From the NCBI RefSeq assembly GCF_000327385.1, contig NW_008711162.1:820068-884067 (forward strand): a DNA stretch of 64,000 bases, read 5' to 3'. A program made the position numbers and the translations under genes. The DNA comes from Lottia gigantea (taxonomy: Eukaryota; Mollusca; Gastropoda; Lottiidae). Positions 1-12,000 of the stretch are shown in pieces (position 1 is the stretch's first letter; the number at the start of each line of letters is the position of its first letter). The notes under the pieces were generated by a model that had not been told where the DNA came from, made no database searches, and worked only from the letters and a program-made list of their open reading frames with translations.

Positions 1-81
1 GACACTTGGTAAGACCAATGATAAACAAAGACTCATTTTAACAAAGTTTAAAAAAGGATAAAAAAGGTAGTATACCTTTAA
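1..81. mobile_element. MITE family C, right end only
   Basis: The first 81 bases match the right end of the family C MITE found whole at 51999-52329 and 60068-60389, including the words GATAAACAAAGACTCATTTT and GGTAGTATACCTTTAA. The left part lies outside the window. The TTAA at 78-81 is the expected flank. Confidence 0.6.
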
Positions 82-245
82 GAACTGACTGATATCAAAC
101 TGCATAATCAACTGAAACACTTATACATACACAAATAAGAAAAACCCTTAAACTCTTTGAACCGAGACACGTTACGATGGTCTACATTTCTATACCAACG
201 GGGGTTTTTTTCATACATATTATAATGTCAATTTGTAGACTCTAA

Positions 246-607
246 TTAAAGGGACAGATGCCTCATTTTTTTGACCAATCATAATTTAGTCCCAAAAACG
301 GGATTTTTTTAGCTTAGCCAATCGGTAATAGTGTTAACAGCTCGCCGTCGAATTTTGAGCCTTCAAATCCATGTGTGTCCAGAATTATCCCCGATTGAAA
401 GTTAAAAAGATGAGTCGTCTTTTATTGAAACACTGCAATAATATATATATGATATACAAAAGACCTGTAGAAATAGTAAAAAAATTCCTAGTTTGAGATA
501 ATTTTGAATGAATTATGCAATTTTCGTACATTTCTATAACTGAAGAATATTGACATATACTCAAAACTCAAAATCAATTCCCGAAAATGGCGCATTAGTC
601 CCTTTAA
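246..607 (+). mobile_element. MITE family B, near full-length copy
   Basis: A 362-bp element runs from TTAAAGGGACAGATGC to GGCGCATTAGTCCCTTTAA, so its ends are inverted repeats flanked by TTAA. The interior has no coding potential. Related copies lie at 1494, 15614, 26505, 35219, 44413 and 60744. It is a non-autonomous DNA transposon; TTAA targeting suggests a piggyBac- or Kolobok-type transposase, which is not present here. Confidence 0.75.
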
Positions 608-909
608 TCATGAAACTATAACTGAAAAAGTAAAAGGAGAAATGAAATTGAAGGATTTTTTCTATTATAAATGCATGTGACGTTTTGACCTAAATCATTC
701 TCCGAGAAGTGTTTAATGCGTCTACATTGTCCACCCAGTTTCTACAAACAAATAACACAACCGAATAAGAAAAGGGATAGAAATATAGAGAGTGTAGGCC
801 TTTTGAATGTGCCATTAAAGAATACTACTATTTGAAGGGATATGTTAGTCTAAATAATTGCTTTGCGTGTCTACTAAAAAACGAATAGAACAGTAAGCCA
901 GGCTATCTT

Positions 910-967
910 GGCCAGCCCGGTATTCATATAAGCCGCAGTGGCTTATATGTCGAATACCGGGCTGGCC
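910..967. repeat. Perfect-arm hairpin, about 25-bp stem
   Basis: GGCCAGCCCGGTATTC plus ATATAAGCC is followed by a five-base loop and then the reverse complement, with a three-base bulge. It is far more GC-rich than its surroundings. No second copy was seen in the window. No gene overlaps it. Confidence 0.8.
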
Positions 968-1059
968 TTCTATAACTGAAATCCTTGTCTGTTAGGACTA
1001 AAAATGTAACCAGGCCCTTAGACTTTCGTCATTTTAAGATTCTCACGAACAGTTCTGAT

Positions 1060-1395
1060 GTAATGATATCAGTGATATCTGATCGCAAGAATATCGATAT
1101 CGCCCATGGAGTAACGACACTCCAAACTCTGACTGAGCAGTATTGAGCTCTATCCGCAAACATTTAAACCCCACGGGATATACGCGAATGTAGTCGTCTA
1201 AATAATCGCTATGCTAATAGACACGACCATGGTTATCCGGCATGTTAAAGGCGTGACACGTAGTTTCGTATGTTATGATGCCATGATTTCAGTAATCTGC
1301 ACGTGAAAATATTGATATCGCCGAGGGAGTAACGACAATCCAAACTCTGACTGAGCAGCACTGAGCTCTATCCGCAAACATTAGACGCCAACATC
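1060..1395 (+). repeat. Direct duplication, offset about 218 bp
   Basis: A block containing GGAGTAACGACACTCCAAAC and CTGACTGAGCAG followed by GAGCTCTATCCGCAAACATT appears near 1108-1170 and again near 1326-1388. Related flanking text (CTAAATAAT near 851 and 1198) suggests the duplicated unit starts further left. It is diverged, so not recent. No coding role is visible. Confidence 0.65.
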
Positions 1396-1493
1396 CCTTT
1401 GAAATACCCAAACCAATTATCATATAGTACATGCTGAGACATGTACATTAATGTGCATGTAATTTCTAAAGTAAATGATTTTATGATCGTTAT

Positions 1494-1735
1494 AAAGTGA
1501 CAGATGCGCCATTTTTGGGGGTTGATTTGAATCTTAAATATGATATGTAAATAGTATTCAGAAGTACTGTAAATGTACGAAAATTACATAATTCCTTCAA
1601 AAATATCTCAAACTAGGAAATTCTTTTCCTATTTCTATAGATATGTCTTTTATGCATATGGCAGTGTCTCAAGAAAAGACTTAACTTTCAAACGCAGATA
1701 ATTCTGGACATAAAGGCATTATTAGTTTAATGCAT
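1494..1735 (-). mobile_element. MITE family B, truncated, reverse orientation
   Basis: AAAGTGACAGATGCGCCATTTT opens a reverse copy that keeps the AAAAATATCTCAAACTAGGAA and CAGATAATTCTGGACA blocks of family B and then fades out before the other terminal repeat. It is followed by a C-rich homopolymer near 1770. Confidence 0.65.
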
Positions 1736-2216
1736 ATGCATTCATGGGTTTAATATTCATTCATATACCCCCCCCCCCCCCCCCCGCCCCCCTCAAAAGG
1801 CTTAGAAGGCATATAAAAGTTGAAAGATTCGGACTATAATAGTAACATCGACTACTACTTATTTCTGACATTTCATAAATAAATTATCCAATTAACAGTT
1901 GCGATTCAAATTGCTAAAAGGAAACATAGTGTTTTAGATCATTACACAAATCGTCTAGCTGTTTATATAGTTATGATCGAACGAAAACTCGCTCAATGTG
2001 GATCTATTTTCTTGATTGGTTAATAAGGACCTCGATTCGATTAGGAAGTTCTTGCTATGTAATAATATTGCTGTGATCTACGAATTCGACATAGATGTAT
2101 TTTGATAATAAGGTGCGATATTCTTACAGCAAAATGATTTCGCTGTAGACCTACATCAACCGATGATTTATGAATTTCTTTAAGTGAAGTAAACTGACAG
2201 AAAGCTGATTAAGCCG

Positions 2217-2456
2217 TAAAGGGATTTTGAAGAGGTGTTCTAAATTTTGATGACGATTCTATGACGTCACTAATCGCCAAGGCCTTATATGTGATATAAG
2301 CATATTTTGCGTTTAGTGACGTCATCAAACACTTATTTTTAGTTGATTTGCAGGAATCAAAAACGTCTGATTGAAAAACTGGAATGGTGCAAATTGATCC
2401 TATCAGTGTCCCCGAAACACAAAACAAGTTCGAAAATCTCTTTATAGACCATTTAA
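2217..2456. mobile_element. MITE family A, internally deleted
   Basis: Family A is a long foldback element with arms containing GACGTCTGATTGAAAA and CTCTTTACAATCCCTTTAA. This copy keeps the centre (TGACGTCACTAATCGCC to TGACGTCATCAAACAC) and the right arm but has lost most of the left arm. It ends at TTAA 2453-2456, about 170 bp before the 5' UTR exon of the alpha-mannosidase gene. Confidence 0.7.
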
Positions 2457-2627
2457 TATACTGCAGGTTTGCGACCGAGGGGGCGAAATATCTGAGATTG
2501 TCAGAATTTCTAACCTAGTTTTTCGGGGCTGCGAGGAGGGGCTGCTGCCCATGTGCCTTCCCCACCCCCGTTGACTGTAGTGTCGGCTTGGTACTTTAAA
2601 ATTAATGATCAATATTTTTGCTTTCAG

Positions 2628-3019
2628 GGACCACAACATTGGCGAATTAAGATCGGCGATCGCATCCATATCCGGTCATGAGAAGAGGAACGAAACGATT
2701 TTTCCAATTGGTGGCTATTGTGGCCTTTCTTCCAGTATTAGTCAAAATATGGAGCAGTTACAACACAGAAGTTCCCCGTCAAAGATACCACTATGTCCAC
2801 CAGCTTGCGCCAGAGTTAGATCAGAACGAACAGGATGCGTCAGTGCGGAAAGACGCAAATGTAGGACATCCTCTAAAATTTGAACAAGGTGATTCTCAAA
2901 TACGCGCTTTAGTGAAAGAACCGTCAAATGCGGTTGGTTCATTTATAGAGAGAATTTCTAACAATTTAAGAGATCCCGCACTAGAAAATTTGGAAGACAC
3001 AGGGACATGTAACGTACAT
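2628..3019 (+). other. MAN2B1: First coding exon: 5' UTR end, start codon and N-terminal anchor
   Basis: An acceptor (TTTTTGCTTTCAG) ends at 2627, so at least one upstream non-coding exon is expected. The ATG at 2678 is the first in frame. Residues 1-6 are basic (MRRGTK), residues 8-25 are hydrophobic ([18 protein letters not shown]), and about 85 hydrophilic residues follow before the conserved domain. This could be a cleaved signal peptide or a type II signal anchor with a stem. The exon ends on GTAAGT. Confidence 0.8.
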
Positions 3020-6000
3020 GTAAGTTAGGTTTTGTTTTTATCTAACATAGTTACAATCTTATTCGCTGTTTTTGTTTTGCTTTTGTTTTGCATCCGATTT
3101 CATTATTCTATACCTCCCAAATATGTCATTTTTCATACTACAACCCAACGTCTGGTTCGTTAGCAATTAATATCCGTTTCCGTATCACATCTAAAATATC
3201 AAAAAGATTGGTGGCAAATGTAAATAATCTGTGGACATCTGTGGTTCCTGCAGTTCCATGAATTAAAAATAAGCGTTTTGCGACTGCCATTATCGCAAAA
3301 GCTGTTTTTGCTATATAAGGACCTTTGCGTTAGTGACGTCATTAAACACGTGGTTTTAGTGGAATTGCAGGAATGACAGACGTTTTCTTGAAAATTGAAA
3401 TCAATGCTTAACTTATACACATACAAATTTTAGAAAACCACTTTATACAATGCCTTTAAAGGTTTTTCTGTTGTTTTTTAGAATGTTCTTTATTATTTTC
3501 CAGAAATGTAACCCTGTAAAAGAGGGCATGTTAAATATACATATTATTCCACACTCTCATGATGATGTGGGATGGTTGAAGACAATGGATCAGTATTATT
3601 CTGGACAAGGTGGAGGAAATAGTAAGTAGTGATTATTTGCCTTGAGGACATAAATCAAATAGTAGACCTGTTTCAATAACATCTTTATCTTCTAATTAAC
3701 ATCAGCATGATCCGTCGTCGTCGGTGTCGTCGTCGCTACACTTCATAGTCACACCTTATACACCATCCTCCAATGAACTATTTCTATATCATTTCATGTA
3801 CAACTTGGTCACGATCACATGGCCTTCTTCATAACCATCCCATGGGCCATTAGCAATGATTTCATGACCTTATACACCATCCTCCCATGAACTATTTCTA
3901 AATCATTTAATGTACAACTTGGTCACGATCACATGGCCTTCTTCATCACCATCCCATGAACTATTTCTATATCATTCCATGTACAACTTCGTCACGATCA
4001 CATGACCTTCTAAACCACCATCCCATAAACTTTGTCTCTATCATTCCATGTACAACTTCGTCACGATCACATGATCCCCAGCACCTCATGACTAACTTCA
4101 TCACTATCATCTTTTGACTTAATTCATGACCATCATCTCATGACTTAATTCATCCCTTTCATCGCAAGACTTACTTCATCTCTTTCATCTCAAGATTTAC
4201 TTTATCACTATAATCTCATGACTTACTTCATCACTATCATCTCATGACTTAATCATCACTATCATCTCATGACTTACTAAAACACCATTCCATAAACCAC
4301 TCCGTCACCTTCATCTAGTGACTTGATTCATCACCACCCCATGACTTACTTCATCACTATCATCTCATGACTTACTTCATCACTATCATCTCATGACTTA
4401 ATCATCACTATCATCTCATGACTTACTAAAACACCATTCCATAAACCACTCCGTCACCTTCATCTAGTGACTTCCTTCATCACCATCCCATGACTTACTT
4501 CATCACTATCATCTCATGACTTACTTCATCACTATCATCTCATGACTTAATCATCACTATCATCTCATGACTTACTAAAACACCATTCCATAAACCACTC
4601 CGTCACCTTCATCTAGTGACTTGATTCATCACCACCCCATGACTTACTTCATCACTATCATCTCATGACTTACTTCATCACTATCATCTCATGACTTAAT
4701 CATCACTATCATCTCATGACTTACTAAAACACCATTCCATAAACCACTCCGTCACCTTCATCTAGTGACTTCCTTCATCACCATCCCATGACTTACGCCA
4801 TCACCATCATCTCATGATTTAGCCTATTTTATCACCACCCCATGACCTACTTCAGTTTGTTTTCAGCTGAAATCAACCAGGATTCACTATACTCATGGTC
4901 TATCCTATTGTTATTTTTACTAAGTTGACTGTAAAGTACTATAGCGGTTTGTCCGAGTATAAAAAATCAATAGTGTAAATCTTGAGATTAATATTTAATA
5001 AGTCATACTTATTGGGTACAAATTGCTGTATCAACATGGTATTAAAGAGGTTATAATGGGTTTCTAGATGAGGCTGCACCAGACGTAGCGGCAGAGGATG
5101 CAAGTGTGAACGGAAATTTAGTATCGTCATTTGATATTCAGGGAAATACGACATGTTTTCTCTGTGCATACATAGGGAAATTACAGATTGTGTTTGCAAA
5201 ATTGCAATTTGCCATACGTTTGACAGCCTTCTAGTCGAATGCAACACGAAGGTCTGACACAGAAAAAGCTTTTCGTTGTTCTGAAAAATGGAGAGCCCCA
5301 AATGCTACAGATTGTGCTCGTTATAGATTCATTTGGAAATCGAGAGAGAATAGGCTAGGTCCCTCATCCTGACATCATCAGAGGAAAATTTATATGACGT
5401 AAAACTCTATTTCAATTCATTTCTGTTCATTGCTTGTAGGTCAATCTTACTATCATGGAGGAGAATGTGTTCAATGTATTTTAAATACGGTAATACCATC
5501 ATTGTTAAAAAATCCAACACGAAGATTCATCTATGTTGAAATGTCGTTTTTCTCAAAATGGTATTATGCTCAAAACAAGCAGATGAAAGAGGATGTCAAG
5601 AAACTCATAAGAGAACGTAAGTTTCAGTATTATTTTTATTTTATCTTACTTCTAGGTAACAAAGACTACAAAATTTGAAATGTAAGAAATAGACTTGGTT
5701 GATAAGTCCCCTTCATTCTAATAGTGCACATGACGGTTTTCTAGAAAGGAAGAACGACTAAAGTAAAATACGCTATCTTCCAAATAAAATTTTGGACTTT
5801 AAGTCTCTTTTCAAGAAGTCATTGAGTCGAATTAGGACCATAGAATTGTTATTAATGCACAAGAAACCAAGTACAAGTTACAATGTTGTATTTTTTAGAA
5901 AATAGGATTACATGTAATATTTTGACCTTGGTGTAAGTGTTTACGTTGTTTACATCGTAAATATGCCGAAATTACATATTTATCAGAAATTATCAAAGAA

Positions 6001-9000
6001 AACCCGCGGTAATTGATAACAGCATGCAGCTAGAATTTTACTGATATTTTCTCCTTAGGTTATCGAAATACAAGTTTATGAACCAAGAGTTCTAACTGGG
6101 TTACATTCTAAATTATTTATCATCGCTAGAGTACTTTTCTGCAGTAGTTAAAAATTAAAACCCAACGAAACTCCAAAATAACAGTTTGGCAATATATTGA
6201 TTTCAGCAAATTATCTATTCATATACATAAGGAATTATATCAATTATGAATGAAGAAATATTTCATTATGAAGAGTAAGCATACCCTGCCTGGCGGAACA
6301 CCCGTCATTAAAGAGTTATGTCCACCAAATTTGACTTTTATGAATTTGTCATCGTATTAAAGGGATACAGTTGTTTAAACCCTTGCTTGTTCATTTGTTA
6401 GAGCTCAATTTCAGCTATCCATATCACTTTTCAGGATTTAAAACCTACTTTTGGATCTCTTATAATTCAATCAAAAACGCACAGCGTAGACTGTTATTGC
6501 TTCCAGGACGTTTTAGATATTCATACATTTCTATTTGGTACCAACGACGTCATAATTTCTGCAGTAATGCTTTGAAACTGAAAGTGTCGACTGTCTAAAT
6601 TGTCACTGTTATTTACATGTAGGAGAACTGGACGCCGGTTTACAGCTCTGATAGAGGCCATGGACAGCTACCGACTTTTCAGCTGGAAAAGGAATTGAAA
6701 CGACTGTACAATTTTCATAATTAGCGGTCGTAATGTCGCATGAAATATAACAGGACATGGGTCCCAACACCAAATAAGCAATAGAAAGCATTCTTGGAAT
6801 CAAAACTTCTGTTGCACTTTTAAGAGGGGTTGAGGTTGGGATGGTGGAAGGGGGGTGTTGAACCTCATGGTAACTGGTAGAATAGACTAGCTGATCGTAT
6901 CTCAATATTTTGCCATGTTTGAATGATTTAAATGTGCCAGCTTCAACATAAATACATTATTCTTAACGTGTATTTGACTAGTTGTAATGAGGTTTTAATT
7001 GTAACTTAAGGGAATGTTGTTTCACACAACACAACTGATTGCCTTATAATTTAATACAAGTTCCAAGCTGTGATTTCTTCCAGTCATAAAGCAAGAGCGA
7101 TAATGGATTTCCTTAAAGAACATGAAGTAAAAATCAAGAAATCCTAAAGAGCTCGAAAATACTTTAACATCTATACAACTCAATTAAAATCATTAAAGTG
7201 ATTGTAAAGATTTTTTTATGTATATCGGGGACACTATGATAACATCAATTTGCACCGGATTCAAATCATTGGTTCTTGCAATTCCACTAAAACGTCTGAT
7301 TTTAATTTTGAATGGTGTATTCCAAGGGGGCAGTGGCTATTTAACACTGGCGTGGTAAGCGTGGTAAATAGTCATAAGTACCCTTACAGCTATATACCAC
7401 GGCGTGGTAAATTGTTAAATTAGGCCAATATCAGCATGTTAGTCTATGGAGAAAAAACGTGGTATTTAAATTTTACCATTTTTTTTATTTGTAGGATTTT
7501 ATCCAATTTTTTTTAATATTTCAAAAAATTACACTTTTTAAGATTCAAAAATATAAATATTGTGCACATTTCACATTGTTAGCTCACTAAAATAAGCATT
7601 TTAATATCCCTAGCGAAGGAAAATATCCGCCATATTTAATATCGGTGACTGTGGTTTTCGGCCATTTTGGACGCTAAATTTCACAGTCCAAAACATTTCT
7701 ACAATCGCTATATGATGTGAACAATAAGGAATGAAATTCGTTTATATATACATTTTAAAGCTATATACTTTTGACAGACTTTTATTGAATTTTTAAGTTC
7801 CAAGCTATAATACTGTATATTCCTGGTTCCTAGCGTGGGGTTCTTTTCATCCCCTGAGGTGTAAGGTGAGACTAGCTATTGTAGGAGAAGAATTATAAAG
7901 TTTCAGGATTTCTGGTGCCCTTCAACACGACGAACCCAAGCGAACCTCGACACTTTAGTCATAAAAACTAAAGCCAAAATTGACTCAATGCGGTCGATGA
8001 TTATCGTAGGATTTGTCGACACTGTTCCTATATTTGGACTGCTGTTGCAAGGAAAACAACACAGTCTTCATGAGTGATTATTATGAATGAAAAATCATAA
8101 GATTTACAATATTTTTATTGTTATGGAAATGCGTTCAGTCTGTAGCTTGTAAATACAGTAGAGGTTAATAATGATACAGATATTGATAGTGTTTAACTGT
8201 AATATGTATTACAGGTTAATAATGATACAGATATTGATAGTGTTTGACTGTAGTATGTAGTAGAGGTTAATAATGATACAGATATTGATAGTGTTTGACT
8301 GTAGTAAGTAATGATACAGATATAGTATAATATAATATGTATTATTACTAATCTCTACTACATACTACAGTCATACGCTATCAATATAATATGTATTATT
8401 ACTAATCTCTACTACATACTACAGTCATACGCTATCAATATAATATGTATTATTACTAATCTCTACTACATACTACAGTCATACGCTATCAATATAATAT
8501 GTATTATTACTAATCTCTACAACATACTACAGTCAAATACTATCAATATCTGTATCATTACTGACCTTTACTACATACTACAGTCAAACACTATCAATAT
8601 CTGTATCATTATTAACCTGTAATACATATTACAGTTAAACACTATCAATATCTGTATCATTATTAACCTCTACTGTAAAATACAGTCAAACACTATCAAT
8701 ATCTGTATTATTACTGACCTCGATACATAGCACAGTCAAACATTACCAATATCTGTATCATTACTGACCTCGACTACATACTACAGTCAAACACTATCAA
8801 TATCTGTATCATTACTGACCTAGACTACATACTATACAAAGTTGGCCTTGACATTTATTTGTAAACAAACACGACATTTTTTTTTCAAAAAGCGAATTTT
8901 TGATGAACATGATGAGTTTTTGAAATCAAAATCGTTCATTTGAATATTTAGGTTGTTTTAAGCATTTTTTGCCAAAAGGAATATCAAAGTAAGGGTATTT

Positions 9001-12000
9001 ATGGCTATTTACCACGCTTACCACGCCAGTGGTAAATAGCCACTGCCTTCCAAGGGTGTATGAGTCGGTTAGACATACAATCCTTGATTCAGCAGACAAA
9101 TCATTTCAGATTGTGCTCACTACACCATATTATTCAATTTATCAATCATTTACCGACAGTATGAATTATCATAGGATAGCTACGCAATATCATGCTTTAA
9201 TCAGTCTGATTGGTCGAGAGCTAAATCATCGACCGATCAAATTCAGAAATACAAAACAGGTTTGCTAGATAAAGGGTTAAATATCTAAACTTCCGACCTT
9301 TAAGGGTCAAAGAGGTCTATTTCAATTGGTTTTTTTCTGATTTTAGGTAGATTAGAGTTTATAGTTGGAGGATGGTGTATGAGTGATGCTGCTACTACAT
9401 ATTATAATGATATCATAGATCAACATACTATTGGCTTTGATTTTATTCTTAAAGAATTTGGCAAATGTGCTATGCCTAGAGTTGGCTGGCATATTGATCA
9501 GTTTGGACATTCTAGAGAACATTCTTCAATATTTGCTCAGGTATGCTTGCTACCTGTCGGTTTTGTAACCAAGCGCATAAGCCAACATAATCGATATTAT
9601 AACGCCATCGTTAACGTATAATGTTAATCTGGAAATCTGACCACCGCCACTGATGCATTTTCATTTAACTTTAGGCATTTGCCCCCATCCCACGGTTTGT
9701 CTCACCAAGTGTACCCCGACTTCATTCTTACAAATTTAAAAATATTATTTTTATACGTTTTTGTCAAAACATATGTCTCAGAATGCGTCAGATCGATTAT
9801 GTTTTTCAAAACTTTATTTGGAGACCTTCTGGCACTGTATTCTCGAAACGATCTTAGCGCCAGGATGTCCTAGGTTCTTATCTTCTAACATTGATTCTAG
9901 GACGTCTTAGCGCTAGGAACGTTTCGAGAATACGTGACCTGCAGGCTCAGACACTCCTATGCGAGGCTTGCGACTAGGGCGTTTCCACTATTACTGATTG
10001 TAAAACTATTTGATTTTTAACATTAATAGTATATTTAAGTGTAGTGTTCTATTTAGATGGGATTCGATGCGCTGTTTTTGGGAAGAATTGATGATCAAGA
10101 TCACGAGTATAGAATTAAGAATCATAACATGGAAACCGTTTGGAGAGCCAGCCCTAAAAATTTAGGTATTGTACTTTCTTTCCTAAACTTCTACTTCTAT
10201 TTCAACTATTTATACTGTTTTTTTAACCATCTTTTTTGAATATTATTGTAAAATGTCAATGTATGTCGTCACTAATCGCTAAATATGCTTTATCACATAA
10301 GGCCCTTCGCCATTAGTGACGTCATCAAACACTTAGTTTTAGTGGAATTACAGGAACCGCAGACGTCTGATTGAAAATTGGAATGGTGCTATCAATGTCC
10401 TTGATACACATGACAAAAAATTAGAAAACCTTTTTACAGTCCCTTTAAGAGAGAATTTTGAATATATTCTCATTCTGAAAAAAAAATTAAATATCACTAA
10501 ACCCCATCATTTTCGCGATCTTTAACCTTGTTTTTAATGAAGAATATTGAATATAATTGAAATATTGAAATACCAGTAAACTTCATTTTTCCGTTTGCAT
10601 TCTGAAGAGTTACAAGAAATGAAGAAAAATGAAATAAGATGCATTACTAATGTTTATTATGTTCACTATATTGTGTGTTTTAATGTGTGTAAATTAATGT
10701 GTGTGTGTTTGTATTATTTAGGTGATGTGGCATCATTGTTTACCAGTGTGTTGTATGATTTTTATTTTGCCCCAAGTGGCATGTATTTAGAAGGCTTCCC
10801 TCCATCCTACCTACAGGTATATAGTTTATATATGGCATGAAACTAAAACTAGGTTGGTTTTTTCCCCCGAATGTAGCATGCTGTATCAGTCAAATTGAAA
10901 TTAGACCAAATTTTCGTTCCGTTTTTATCAGCTTTTATTTTTAATATAGCCACTTCAGTTAGGGTCTAAAGACTGGCCTCTTCAACATTCGTCAAAGTAA
11001 CCCTTTGACCTAATCTGATGACGTCAACTTTAACCAATGAAATTCTTTCACTCTCTCACAAAATGCCAGCGCTGGAGAGGACAGAAATTTGATTGGTTAA
11101 AGCAGGACTAGGTTATTTTGACGAGTGTTCAAGAGGCCCTTCATTAGACCTTAACTGAAGTGGCTATATTAAAAATAATAGCTAATAAAAAAAAAACGAA
11201 ACTAAAGTTTGATCTATTTTTTTTTTTTTTTTTGGTAATGGAGGGTGTTCAAAATTTATCATTTGATTCAAGATAAAATCAATGTTCATGTTTTCGACTC
11301 AATTTGTTCATTATGATCTTAGAAACTACACAACGATTTCTAGGTCTCGATAATTTTTTGCCAATCATTATGCTCTGTTGGACAGTCACTAATAAGAGCT
11401 TTCCCAACTAAAGTGAAACAGTAGATATGTAATATTTTCGAACATGTTGATGCATATTAGTATGTAGAAATATCATTCGATTGATTTGATTTAAACGCTT
11501 TCTGTGTTTTTCAGGGACAGACCGCTAAGTCGTATGCAGAGAGGGTGATCAATATTGGCAAAACTAGGGTAAGTTTACAGGCATCTGTTTCTATCAACAA
11601 TCGACTCTCTCTATAATAGTATACTCTTACAAATAGAGTTGACTATTGATAGAAACAGATGCCTGTGTAAGTTAATTATGATATATAGGCTAAGCTTAGT
11701 AATTTAACACTGAAAATTAGGCTGTATTGCAAAGGTTGAATTTAAAATCATTATTTTGATTATCGTTGTATGAAAGCAGGGTTAGAGGAAAATGTGCACT
11801 AACTCAGGGGTTTTCAAACTGTTGGTAATTTTCAAACTTTTTGGCGGTAATGAATGTCGTCTAGAATACATTTTTGGACAATTATAATTTTAGTTGGCCT
11901 ATTCAGCCAGTCTATATTCTCCGACATGTAAAAGATTGAATTGAAAACCTAAGAGAAAATCACGACATAGTAAGAATTTAAAGGGGAAGGTGGTAATGCA

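Noticed and set aside
2742-2942. 66-codon reverse frame opposite alpha-mannosidase exon 1
   Set aside because: Antisense shadow of a real coding exon.
4939-5301. 120-codon reverse frame in intron 2
   Set aside because: No family resemblance, low-complexity composition typical of chance, no splice partners.
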